In this document: positions 52,652 through 61,144 of the stretch, in pieces
How the letters are laid out: the number at the start of each line of letters is the position of its first letter
Numbering within the stretch: position 1 is the first letter of the stretch
Assembly (NCBI GenBank): GCA_031277615.1
Contig: JAITMC010000040.1
Coordinates: 62,001 to 126,000, forward strand
DNA length: 64,000 nucleotides
Direction of reading: 5' to 3'
Origin: Chryseobacterium sp.
GTDB taxonomy: Bacteria > Bacteroidota > Bacteroidia > Flavobacteriales > Weeksellaceae
Notes under the pieces: model-generated
Database searches by the model: none
The model's input: the letters and a program-made list of their open reading frames with translations, nothing else
What the model was told of the DNA's origin: nothing
Translations under genes and position numbers: made by a program

Positions 52652-55405
52652 TTACTGTACAATAAGCTTTAAGGTAAATAATTTTCTGGTATGGACTTTT
52701 ACAAAGTACACTCCTTTCGGAAGGTTTTCGTTCACCAGAGAGAAACGCTGATTGTTGATATTTTTTGATTCATACAACAGTTCACCTGCTGCAGATACAA
52801 GTTCTATTTTTTCAATCGGGTAATCACTTTTGATGAAGGTAGGTTCTCCCGGTTTGGTTGGATTCGGATACAAAATAACATTCTTTTCTGTAGCTTTGGT
52901 TTCCTCTGTTCCCAATGTAGTAGAAGTTACCTGGAACTGTACCCTGTTGGAAACTTCAGTATAGGAATCGTTGGTAAACATCACCATATAGTAGTTCCCC
53001 GGTGTGGAAGGAACGGCTGCCCCCTCAATGGATTTTGTTCCCTGGGCAATCCCGTCAAAATAGGTATAAGAAACAAAATTATCATCCGGATTCTGAATAT
53101 TCTGAGGATAGATTCCCAGCCAGTCTTTAATGATTCCCGGAGAATCCGTCCATGAAGCGGTAATATTTTCCCCCAATGTATATATCGGTTTGTTAATCCA
53201 CAGCTCTGTAACGAGATCTCCTACTTTAAAGAATACTTTATTTCCGATGCCTGTATACCCGTCTTCAAGCAGATACCGGGCATAATAATATCCTTTGGGA
53301 AGTCCTGTAAAATTAAGGGTTCCGGAGGGTGTTGTCACATAACTCCACTTAATGGAAGTTGTCGTTCCCGGAGTCTGACCCATTTTGTAGATCCCGATCC
53401 AGTCTTTTACCAGATTAGGTCCGTTGCTGAAATTAATGGTTACGGTTCCCCCTACCGGATAATTATCTGCTGTAGCCTGTAACTCTACTTTCGGCCCTAC
53501 ATAGAAATCTTTTCTCGGAGTAATCTCTGTATAGCCGTTATTGGCAAAGAATCCCGCAAAATACTGTCCTTTATTCGGAAGGCCGCTGCCGAACAAGGCT
53601 GTTCCCGCCGTCTGCCCATTGGTATACACATACCCCTGAGAAGTTACCGATGCCGGATTCTGTCCTTTTTTATAAATTCCCACCCAATCCTGCTGATTTC
53701 CGGGCCCTCCGGTGTACGTTCCGGTGATCGGCTCATTCTGGGTATATTCTGTTTTATCTAAAGTAAATTCAGGATTGGACACCACGCTTCCTGTAACCTC
53801 AAACTGCTTTACATCACTCCATTCGCTCCATTCCAGGTTTCTGTCCCTGTACCGGACTTTCACATAATAGGTCCCGTTTGAAATGGAATTGGCCGCAAAA
53901 GTAACTTTGGTAATATCTACCCCGGCATTTAAGTTTTTAGTTCTGTCCGGGGTACCGTTTCCGTCTTTTCCGAACCAGTTTTCAAAATCACGGTAAACTT
54001 CTTTTTCGATGACCGAAAAATCAGCCGCTTTACTGATCATGAACTGTGTTGTATTCAGGAGCTCTCCGTTGGTTGACTGGAAAGCACTTCCCTCTAATGT
54101 CAGCGGCAGGGTGACAGGACCTGAAAAAGTATTCGTTAATACAGGTTTTGTGGGTTTTGGCTGATTTTTGTAACGATGGAAAGAATCCACCAGTTCGTTG
54201 TATTTTCTGTTGTAAATTCCTCCAATCGAATAACATTCCACATCAACTTTCCCGCGTGGTATATCCACTTCTACGATCTGATACGTCCAGTCGGTCAGGG
54301 TTTTCTGTACATCATCAAAATCCTGCTCATTAGACATTCCCCAATACTGGTTCCATGCAGTTCCTCCCGAAATAATCTGATAATTCGGGGTATTTTTAAG
54401 CTGTCCCCTGTGGTACAGATGATGATGCGCCCCAACATGCATCAGGTATTTGGAAGAAGTTGTCAGCAACGGAACGGCATTGTTTCTTACCCATTCGGAA
54501 ATATCTCCCACATACTGCTCTGCCTGATACGGTCTGTGGCTCAGGGAAATAATCCAGTCTACCGTAGAATCACTGTTGGCTGCATTCAGGATCTGGGAAA
54601 GCCAGTTCTGCTGGGCTGTTCCGGTATGTTCTGAGCTTAAACTGATAAACAATACATTCCCGGCCTGTTGGGCGTAGTAATTTTCGTTTCCGGAAGATAT
54701 ATTCTTATATTTAATTTCATCGATATAAAAATGGGCATAATAAGATTCCATCCCCTGAATACCTCCCGGTATGGGTGCGTAAGTTTCATGATTTCCCACT
54801 GTTGTCTGAATCGGCAGATAAGGAGATAATTTGATATTCTTTTTAAAGTGAACGTTTTCATAATGATCCAGCGTTCCGACATCTACCTGATCTCCCACCA
54901 TAAAGGTAAGGGCAATATTATCGGAAGGATCGGAAGCGGCTCCGAATTTCTGCTTCAGCTTTTTAAAAGCGTTCAGGGTAAGACTGTCATATCTCGGTTC
55001 TGCCTTAATCTGGTTGTCGCCCATGATCAGGAAACGGATTTTACCATCCGCTGTTACAGGCTGTCCCGGCTGAGGAAGTGTTCTGAAATTATATACCGCC
55101 GATTCACTGGCTCCGGTCTTTATTTTATAGTAGTATTTTGTATTGGGCTGAAGATTATTAATCTTCGCCGTATGGTAATAGTAATTATTATTGTACCCTG
55201 TATCTGAAAAGATATTGGTTGTTCCTGTAACGGTTACATCCAGAAGACTCGGGGAGGTTCCGTAGATGACCGTTGTTTCATTGTCAGAAGATGTTTTCCA
55301 GGTAACAATCATTGAATTCGGCGTCGGATTCTGGAGGTAGGGAAATAACACCTGCCCGAATGCCATCTGGACGGCGAAACAGAAAAAGAAAAAATAATGT
55401 TTCAT
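52652..55405 (-). CDS. secreted metallophosphoesterase with T9SS type A sorting domain
   Basis: A 917-residue exported enzyme of the purple acid phosphatase type. The signal peptide ends at about residue 17 (FAVQMAFGQ). A fibronectin-III-like domain (20-110) precedes the dinuclear metal domain (FLIMGDNQIKAE, FMVGDQVDVG, TVGNHETYAP, ISLSHRPYQAEQY, MHVGAHHHLYHRG). A linker and a further FN3-like part follow. Three repeats then start near residues 548, 648 and 738, each with a DWxGIY core (QQDWVGIYKKG, VKDWIGIYKMG, IKDWLGIYPQN). The T9SS tail is VILYPNPTKPGEPTF...NLPKGVYFVKVHTRKLFTLKLIVQ. Likely releases phosphate outside the cell. Confidence 0.88.
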   Translation of the reverse strand: MKHYFFFFCFAVQMAFGQVLFPYLQNPTPNSMIVTWKTSSDNETTVIYGTSPSLLDVTVTGTTNIFSDTGYNNNYYYHTAKINNLQPNTKYYYKIKTGASESAVYNFRTLPQPGQPVTADGKIRFLIMGDNQIKAEPRYDSLTLNAFKKLKQKFGAASDPSDNIALTFMVGDQVDVGTLDHYENVHFKKNIKLSPYLPIQTTVGNHETYAPIPGGIQGMESYYAHFYIDEIKYKNISSGNENYYAQQAGNVLFISLSSEHTGTAQQNWLSQILNAANSDSTVDWIISLSHRPYQAEQYVGDISEWVRNNAVPLLTTSSKYLMHVGAHHHLYHRGQLKNTPNYQIISGGTAWNQYWGMSNEQDFDDVQKTLTDWTYQIVEVDIPRGKVDVECYSIGGIYNRKYNELVDSFHRYKNQPKPTKPVLTNTFSGPVTLPLTLEGSAFQSTNGELLNTTQFMISKAADFSVIEKEVYRDFENWFGKDGNGTPDRTKNLNAGVDITKVTFAANSISNGTYYVKVRYRDRNLEWSEWSDVKQFEVTGSVVSNPEFTLDKTEYTQNEPITGTYTGGPGNQQDWVGIYKKGQNPASVTSQGYVYTNGQTAGTALFGSGLPNKGQYFAGFFANNGYTEITPRKDFYVGPKVELQATADNYPVGGTVTINFSNGPNLVKDWIGIYKMGQTPGTTTSIKWSYVTTPSGTLNFTGLPKGYYYARYLLEDGYTGIGNKVFFKVGDLVTELWINKPIYTLGENITASWTDSPGIIKDWLGIYPQNIQNPDDNFVSYTYFDGIAQGTKSIEGAAVPSTPGNYYMVMFTNDSYTEVSNRVQFQVTSTTLGTEETKATEKNVILYPNPTKPGEPTFIKSDYPIEKIELVSAAGELLYESKNINNQRFSLVNENLPKGVYFVKVHTRKLFTLKLIVQ

Positions 55406-55599
55406 AGTGGTTTGTTATATATAAATATTTTTGATTTTCAAATTGTAAATCAACGGTTTATAAAAAACGGCTTTCGGCTCTTTATTTTCCGGCAAAAGTA
55501 GAATTCGCATATAAACTCAGTTTGATGAAAACCTGAAAGAAGTGTTAATTTTTGAGGTAAAAAGAGCCTGAAAAATTATAGTTTTTAGTATATAAATTA

Positions 55600-55632
55600 T
55601 TTGGTGCATTCAAAAACTATTTCGTACATTTG
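55600..55632 (+). promoter_or_regulatory. promoter of rplS
   Basis: -33 TTTG (55600-55603), 21-bp spacer, -7 TACATTTG (55625-55632), a close match to the Bacteroidota sigma-A consensus. The start codon is at 55702. Confidence 0.75.
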
Positions 55633-55701
55633 CAACCTGTTATTCAACCTCTGACGAAAAACGTGTAAGTTGCTTAGCTTTAACATTTTATTTTATTAAT
55701 A

Positions 55702-56058
55702 ATGGATTTATTAAAGTACGTACAAGACCAGTACATTACTAAAAAAGATTTCCCTGAATTCAAAGCAGGAGACACAATTACTGTGTATTACGAAATTAAA
55801 GAAGGACAAAAAACAAGAACTCAGTTCTTCAAAGGTACCGTTATCCAACTAAGAGGTACTGGCGCTACGAAAACATTTACCATCAGAAAAATGAGTGGTG
55901 ATGTAGGAGTAGAAAGAGTATTCCCAATCAACATGCCTGCACTTCAAAAAATTGAAGTTGACAGAAGAGGTAGAGTTAGAAGATCTAGAATTTACTACTT
56001 CAGAGATCTTAGAGGTAAGAAAGCGAGAATTAAAGACGCTGCTTACAAGAAGAAATAA
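55702..56058 (+). CDS. rplS: 50S ribosomal protein L19
   Basis: Ribosomal large-subunit protein of 118 residues at the 30S-50S interface. Key segments: MDLLKYVQDQYITKKDFPEFKAGDTITVYYEIKEGQKTRTQ, FKGTVIQLRGTGATKTFTIRKMSGDVGVERVFPINMPALQKIEVDRRGRVRRSRIYYFRDLRGKKARI. It is full length and colinear with the family. It has its own promoter and terminator and is therefore monocistronic here, away from rimM/trmD. Confidence 0.97.
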   Translation: MDLLKYVQDQYITKKDFPEFKAGDTITVYYEIKEGQKTRTQFFKGTVIQLRGTGATKTFTIRKMSGDVGVERVFPINMPALQKIEVDRRGRVRRSRIYYFRDLRGKKARIKDAAYKKK

Positions 56059-56080
56059 TTCAGACAACAATACATACAAG

Positions 56081-56117
56081 AGAAGCTGTTTACATCATGT
56101 GAGCAGCTTCTTTTTTT
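56081..56117 (+). terminator. terminator of rplS
   Basis: AGAAGCTG (56081-56088) pairs with CAGCTTCT (56104-56111), followed by a run of seven T. Confidence 0.87.
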
Positions 56118-56137
56118 GTTGGATTGCGATTAGGTGA

Positions 56138-56304
56138 TGGTGGACTAAAGTCCATCCCTATTGAATAAATTGGTTAAGATTTTAAATTGGGGGGTTGATT
56201 TAGACCAAATGTAAAATGGATAACAGACATAATAAACATTCATTGTTTTTAAAATTCAGGACGGACTAAAGTCCGTCCCTATTGAATAAACGGTTAAGGT
56301 TTTA
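56138..56304. repeat. direct repeat pair, each with a GGACTAAAGTCC palindrome
   Basis: Two about 48-bp copies start near 56139 and 56257. Each has a palindrome (TGGACTAAAGTCCA; GGACGGACTAAAGTCCGTCC at 56259-56278), then CCCTATTGAATAAA, GGTTAAG and TTTTA. The second copy ends at the stop codon of the downstream minus-strand gene, where it could act as its transcript end. Confidence 0.7.
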
Positions 56305-56745
56305 TTTTCTGAACGGATTTCCTTTTCCGGTTTCCAGGAATTGTTTCAGGCTGCCGGTGAACTGTAACCAGCCTCCCGAACATATGTCGTAACATTCAAC
56401 AGCGTTATGCAGGCCTATGTGGATAAGCTTTATTTCTGTACTGTTTTCCTTCTGTGTTATTTCCCAGACAATGGTTGTTCCAATCCATTCGGTCTGGTTT
56501 TTTAATTCGGGAAGAGCAATCAGTGAATCTTCAACAGACCAGATTACTTTTGAGCTGGGAATCAGTTCTTTCACCCGCATTGTTTTGTGAATATTTTCCC
56601 CGAATCTGATCGTGAAAACGTCATCAGCCTTTTCTGATGAGCCCTCAAACATTTCCGTCCACCAAAGAGGAATTTCAGATGTCAGTGCATGATATACTTT
56701 TTCTGCGGTTGTTTGTATATCAATGGTTTGAGTGTAATGATCCAT
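56302..56745 (-). CDS. SRPBCC (AHSA1/START-like) domain protein
   Basis: Cytoplasmic protein of 147 residues with the helix-grip fold: HYTQTIDIQTTAEKVYHALTSEIPLWWTEMFEGSS at the start, VFTIRFGENIHKTMRVKELIPSSKVIWSVEDSL, EWIGTTIVWEITQKENSTEIKLIHIGL and a C-terminal helix WLQFTGSLKQFLETGKG. Such proteins bind small hydrophobic ligands, and the ligand is unknown. ATG 56745 is chosen since the domain starts at MDHYTQ; the in-frame ATG at 56769 adds an uncharacteristic leader. Confidence 0.82.
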   Translation of the reverse strand: MDHYTQTIDIQTTAEKVYHALTSEIPLWWTEMFEGSSEKADDVFTIRFGENIHKTMRVKELIPSSKVIWSVEDSLIALPELKNQTEWIGTTIVWEITQKENSTEIKLIHIGLHNAVECYDICSGGWLQFTGSLKQFLETGKGNPFRK

Positions 56746-56880
56746 AAATACTGTTTTTGAGTTATACATAGATTATTCTGCTGCAATTTTATGTAAAATA
56801 TTGATCAACTGACTTTACATAGGACAAGAAATCGTCCGGAATGAACAGAATTTCATTTATTTAATTCCGGTACTTTGGTT

Positions 56881-57663
56881 TTATCTATTCTTCATCAGAT
56901 ACTGTAACGGTGTAGATCCTGTATGCTTTTTAAAAAACTCTATAAAAGCACTATCCGATGAAAATTCCAGAATGTACGCCATCTCTCCTATCGAATTGCC
57001 ATCTACAAGAAGCTCTATTGAACGCTGTAAACGCCATTGCTGCCTCCATTCCTGATAGGAAAGCCCGGTTTCCTTTATGAAGATGCGGCTTATCGTTTTT
57101 TCATTCATTGTAATTTTCAAAGCCAGCTCTTTCAATCTTGGAGGCATTGAAATTCCCCGGGTCCATTCTTCGGTTGATTTTTTTAAACGTCTGTCAACCG
57201 GCATTCTGAGTTCCAGCTTTTCTTCCGGGGCAGCTTTCAGCTCAGTCCAGAATACATTCAGAATATCTTCCTGAGAACGATCCAATACAACCCATTCCCA
57301 AAAGCATATTCTTTCAATAATTTCCTTTAATAACGGATTCACCTGCATCACTTTCAATGCTGAACCGAAATATTTTCCGGCATAATCTTCATCAAAATAA
57401 ATGGATCTGTAAGCCACCACATTCCGGAAATTCACCCTGTGTATTTCATTGGCAGGAATCCAGAGCATTCTGAAAGGAGGTAAAACCAGCTGCCTGTCGG
57501 AGGCCGTAACGGTCATACAGCCTGAAGGCGCATACAGAAGCTGAGCTTTTGTATGATGAACATGAAACCCTGAATCGTGCATCACCATATCCGATGCAAT
57601 ACCGACTACTTTCTCATTCATACGGTCGGCATTGAATTCTTCATTCTGCTGGAGGATGGCCAT
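56881..57663 (-). CDS. AraC family transcriptional regulator
   Basis: A 260-residue regulator. The N-terminal cupin-like sensor (FHVHHTKAQLLYAPSGCMTVTASDRQLVLPPFRMLWIPANEIHRVNFRN) is followed by a C-terminal double helix-turn-helix (MPPRLKELALKITMNEKTISRIFIKETGLSYQEWRQQWRLQRSIELLVDGNSIGEMAYILEFSSDSAFIEFFKKHTGSTPLQYL). It diverges from an MFS drug-type transporter gene with 76 bp between starts, so it probably controls the pump. The ligand is unknown. Confidence 0.92.
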   Translation of the reverse strand: MAILQQNEEFNADRMNEKVVGIASDMVMHDSGFHVHHTKAQLLYAPSGCMTVTASDRQLVLPPFRMLWIPANEIHRVNFRNVVAYRSIYFDEDYAGKYFGSALKVMQVNPLLKEIIERICFWEWVVLDRSQEDILNVFWTELKAAPEEKLELRMPVDRRLKKSTEEWTRGISMPPRLKELALKITMNEKTISRIFIKETGLSYQEWRQQWRLQRSIELLVDGNSIGEMAYILEFSSDSAFIEFFKKHTGSTPLQYLMKNR

Positions 57664-57739
57664 GTCTTATTTTTGATGTTTTTTGTATTTATATCATTAT
57701 AAATATACGTTCTATTTTTCAAAACTTTGCAGAAAAAAA

Positions 57740-58894
57740 ATGAAAAAGACGAATCCACTATGGCTGCTGACTCTTTTGGTAATGCTTCCACAGTTTGTAG
57801 AAACCATTTACAGCCCCGTTCTTCCCATGATACAGGAGCATTTTTCTGTCCGGGAAGAATCTGCCGCACTTACGATCAGCCTGTATTTCATCTCTTTTGC
57901 ATTGGGGGTTGCTTTCTGGGGTATTCAGTGTGACAGGATCGGAAGAAAAAAGGCCCTTCAATATGGTCTCATCACGTATGGAGCCGGAGCACTGGCTGCT
58001 CTTCTGGCTCCTGATTTCACTACTCTGCTGGTGGCCAGAATCGTTTCCGCCTTCGGGATTTCTGTAGGTTCTATCATTGCCCAGACGATTTTGAGGGATA
58101 TGTATGACCGGGACAACATCAGCAAAGCATTTTCGTGGATCGGAATCGGCCTTTCGGTAAGCCCTGTAATCGGCATGATATCAGGTTCAGCTCTGGCTTC
58201 CTTATCCGGCTATCAGGGGATATTTGTCGTCTTATTTTTTCTGGCTGTTGTGTTCTGGTTCCTTTCCGGAAAAAGAATTTCAGAAACACTTACCGTACAA
58301 AAGCAGATGAATATCCGAACCTTATCCGGCCTTCTCAAACGGATGTTCAGCGATCCCGGAATCATCAGAAGCTGTCTGCTGATCATGAGTTTCAATGTAC
58401 TGTTGTTCTCCTATTATGCTCTGGCTCCGTTTATTTTCATGGCAAACCATCTGGATTCCTATGATTTTGGCTACAGCAGCTTTGTTCTGGCAGCCGGAAC
58501 ATTTGCAGGCGCACAGCTTAACCGATATTTAATATTCAGAAATACCGCTCCCGAAACTTTGGTGAAGGCAGGAGTCTGCATTGCCTTTACCTCTTCAATA
58601 TTGGTATGGATTTCCGGGCAGGGACTGCTTTTCCTGATTCCCTTCTGCTTTATTGTTGTAGCTTTCGGTATGGCCATTCCCAATATTCTGAGTACCGTTC
58701 TGATCCGGTATAAGGATGAAGCAGGAAGTGCAGGTGCCTTGTTGGGACTGATCTATTATATCCTTATCGGTCTGGGGCTCGTAAGCATTGGATATATCCA
58801 GAATCTGGGGATTTCCTGTATACTCTTTTCAGGCATCGGGCTTGTCTCATTTTTTGCATTTGGCAGAGAAAGGAAACAGGCAGATTTAAGATGA
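57740..58894 (+). CDS. MFS transporter (Bcr/CflA-like efflux)
   Basis: Inner-membrane transporter of 384 residues with 12 hydrophobic segments. The first half shows VETIYSPVLPMIQEHFSVREESAALTISLYFISFALGVAFWG followed by the MFS loop QCDRIGRKKALQYGL, the Bcr/CflA pattern. The later helix pair includes AFGISVGSIIAQTILRDMYDR. ATG 57740 is chosen because the membrane domain starts immediately after it. It is divergent from the AraC regulator, so drug or metabolite efflux under that regulator is likely. Confidence 0.9.
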   Translation: MKKTNPLWLLTLLVMLPQFVETIYSPVLPMIQEHFSVREESAALTISLYFISFALGVAFWGIQCDRIGRKKALQYGLITYGAGALAALLAPDFTTLLVARIVSAFGISVGSIIAQTILRDMYDRDNISKAFSWIGIGLSVSPVIGMISGSALASLSGYQGIFVVLFFLAVVFWFLSGKRISETLTVQKQMNIRTLSGLLKRMFSDPGIIRSCLLIMSFNVLLFSYYALAPFIFMANHLDSYDFGYSSFVLAAGTFAGAQLNRYLIFRNTAPETLVKAGVCIAFTSSILVWISGQGLLFLIPFCFIVVAFGMAIPNILSTVLIRYKDEAGSAGALLGLIYYILIGLGLVSIGYIQNLGISCILFSGIGLVSFFAFGRERKQADLR

Positions 58895-58950
58895 AATGTA
58901 GGACTGTTTTGTTGTAAACTTATCATTTCCTGCATTTCACCCTGATAAAA

Positions 58951-59955
58951 CTATTGTATGAAGCCATATAAAGCACTGAAAAACTGAGGATACACTTCAA
59001 TATGGGGAAGATGCCCTACATTATTGAGTTCCACGAGTTTTGAACCGGTAATTTCACGCTGTGTTTTTTTCCCAAGCTCCTGATACTGGCCCATTTTCGG
59101 CTGAAGATCTTTAGGTGCCCGGTCTTTCCCTATAGCAGTCCGGTCTCTGGTTCCGATGATAAGCAATGTAGGGGTTTTGATATTTTTAAACTCATAGCAC
59201 ACCGGCTGATTATAGATCATATCTGTGGTAAGGGCAGCATCCCAGGCTACTTTCGGATAGTCTTTGTGTAGTGTCCATCCTGCAATCAGATCAAGCCACG
59301 GCTGGTATTCATCTTTCCATTTATTGTCGTAATAAAACTTCAGCTGGTAATTTTTGTAGGTTTCTGCGGTATTTTTAAGCTCGGACTGATAAGCCTGATC
59401 AATGGTCTGATAAGAGGCAAAAGTTTTATAATCTTCAAGTCCGATTGGATTTTCAAGGATCAGCTTCTGCACTCTTTCCGGATAAAGCAAGGTAAATCTG
59501 GCCGCTACCATTCCGCCCATAGAATGTCCCAGAACAATTGTTTTATCTATTTTCAGATGATCCAGAACCGCTTTGGTATTTTCGGCAAGCTGGGAAAAAG
59601 AAAACTGGTAATGCTGAGGTTTTGAAGATTTTCCGAATCCTATCTGATCGGGAATAATAATCCTGAAGCCTTTATCTGAAAGATCCCTGGCTGTTCTCTC
59701 CCAATAGGCACCGTTAAAATTCTTCCCATGAAGAAGCATAATGGTTTTGCCGTTTGGTTTTTTGGACTGTACATCCATATAAGCCATTTTCAGATCATTA
59801 TCCTGAGATTTCAGATCGAGGTAATGAACTTCATAAGGATATTGATATTCTGACAAAACGGCATCTAAAGGTTTAACCTGTGAAAACATAAGGACTGGAG
59901 CTGCTGACAGCATTATGATCGTAACTGCATTTCTGAAATTTCTCATGAACATCAT
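58951..59955 (-). CDS. exported alpha/beta hydrolase
   Basis: A 334-residue hydrolase. A signal peptide (NAVTIIMLSAAPVLMFSQ) is followed by the alpha/beta fold: IMLLHGKNFNGAYW (oxyanion HG), IIPDQIGFGKSSKPQHYQFSFSQLAENTKAVL, nucleophile Ser in VLGHSMGGMVAARFTLLYP at about residue 143, acid in TLLIIGTRDRTAIG, and His in NVGHLPHIE. The start is one of three nearby Met codons (59955, 59952, 59946) that cannot be separated. The substrate is unknown. Confidence 0.87.
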   Translation of the reverse strand: MMFMRNFRNAVTIIMLSAAPVLMFSQVKPLDAVLSEYQYPYEVHYLDLKSQDNDLKMAYMDVQSKKPNGKTIMLLHGKNFNGAYWERTARDLSDKGFRIIIPDQIGFGKSSKPQHYQFSFSQLAENTKAVLDHLKIDKTIVLGHSMGGMVAARFTLLYPERVQKLILENPIGLEDYKTFASYQTIDQAYQSELKNTAETYKNYQLKFYYDNKWKDEYQPWLDLIAGWTLHKDYPKVAWDAALTTDMIYNQPVCYEFKNIKTPTLLIIGTRDRTAIGKDRAPKDLQPKMGQYQELGKKTQREITGSKLVELNNVGHLPHIEVYPQFFSALYGFIQ

Positions 59956-59973
59956 ATTTTAAGGATAAAATTA

Positions 59974-60000
59974 AAAAAACCGCTCCAAAGGGAACGGTTT
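59974..60000 (-). terminator. terminator of the EamA transporter gene
   Basis: AAACCGCTCC pairs with GGAACGGTTT with a small bulge. On the minus strand a T-run follows. Confidence 0.72.
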
Positions 60001-60033
60001 AATATTAGTATTTTTAATTTAATTATTATTTTT

Positions 60034-61014
60034 TTAAGATAATTCCACTGCTTTATATTCTTCTTTTGAAGGCAGATTCATAAGGACGATGGCAAAAAGG
60101 ATCAGAGCAATTCCCATCCATTGTACGAAAATCACTTTTTCATCCAGTAAAACAAAGGCCATGGTTACCGAAACCGGCAGTTCCAGTGAGGAAACGATAC
60201 TTCCCAGTCCCAGTCCCGCATTCGGGAAGCCAATATTGAAAAGAATCGGCGGAATAATGGTACCGAACAAAGCAAGCACAAATCCATACGTCCAGAAAAT
60301 GGAATAGTTGAAAGAGTGAATATGGGCTGTATTGTCTGTAAAATTCAGATAAAATGATTTCAGAGCTTCTGAATGCATCGGGCCTATCTGTGCAAAAAAC
60401 AGGAAGGCAAATACGACTACCGCACCCCCGCAAAGCATGATGATACTTTTTCTGAAAACCGGAAGATGGGTGGCCAGGGTGTTGGACGTAAACATCGTCA
60501 GGGTATAGGAAGCCGCCGCCATCAGTCCCCAGAATATTCCGTGCCAGTCCAGTTCAATATCCATATTCATGAGATTGGTTGCCAGAACGGTTCCCGCCAG
60601 AACAATAATCACTGAGATTACCTTTCTTGCATTGGGCAGTTTTTTGGATATAAAGCTTTCCACCACCACACTGAACCATACGGACTGCATCAGCAATACG
60701 ATCGCAATGGAAACATCAATATACTGAACAGCGATATAATAAAACAGGCTGGTACATCCTAATGAGGTTCCTGCCAGCATCAGCATTCTTACTTCTTTGG
60801 CGCTTGGCGACGAAAGTTTCTGCTTTGAAGTGATGGTTTGAATAAAATTCAGCACCAAAAGACCGGTTAATCCCAATAAAAACTGGGACGTGGTTACTTC
60901 GGAAGTGGTAAAGCCATCCTGGTAAGCCATCTTTACAAATGTGGCCAGCATACCGTATATACTGGCTCCGATCCCTACAAATAAAACTCCTTTCAGGATA
61001 TTTTTCTTCTTCAT
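60034..61014 (-). CDS. EamA family (DMT) transporter
   Basis: Inner-membrane transporter of 326 residues with ten hydrophobic segments in two EamA repeats. It begins KGVLFVGIGASIYGMLATFVKMAYQDGFTTSEVTTSQFLLGL. The repeat boundary is around VISVIIVLAGTVLATNLM, and the second repeat ends VTMAFVLLDEKVIFVQWMGIALILFAIVLMNL. Substrates in the family are metabolites or amino acids, and are unknown here. It is a single gene with its own terminator. Confidence 0.9.
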   Translation of the reverse strand: MKKKNILKGVLFVGIGASIYGMLATFVKMAYQDGFTTSEVTTSQFLLGLTGLLVLNFIQTITSKQKLSSPSAKEVRMLMLAGTSLGCTSLFYYIAVQYIDVSIAIVLLMQSVWFSVVVESFISKKLPNARKVISVIIVLAGTVLATNLMNMDIELDWHGIFWGLMAAASYTLTMFTSNTLATHLPVFRKSIIMLCGGAVVVFAFLFFAQIGPMHSEALKSFYLNFTDNTAHIHSFNYSIFWTYGFVLALFGTIIPPILFNIGFPNAGLGLGSIVSSLELPVSVTMAFVLLDEKVIFVQWMGIALILFAIVLMNLPSKEEYKAVELS

Positions 61015-61094
61015 AAATCTTTTTTTAAAACAGCCTGCAAATGTACGATATAATAATTAAAATATCCGGTGATGTTGTGATGATAGATAAATAA

Positions 61095-61122
61095 AATCGC
61101 CGCGGGAAATACCTGCGGCGAT
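61095..61122 (-). terminator. terminator of the M36 protease gene
   Basis: ATCGCCGCGGG pairs with CCTGCGGCGAT, 10 of 11 matched. T-rich on the minus strand. Confidence 0.75.
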
Positions 61123-61144
61123 GTATAAAGGGTAAAATCTCTGA

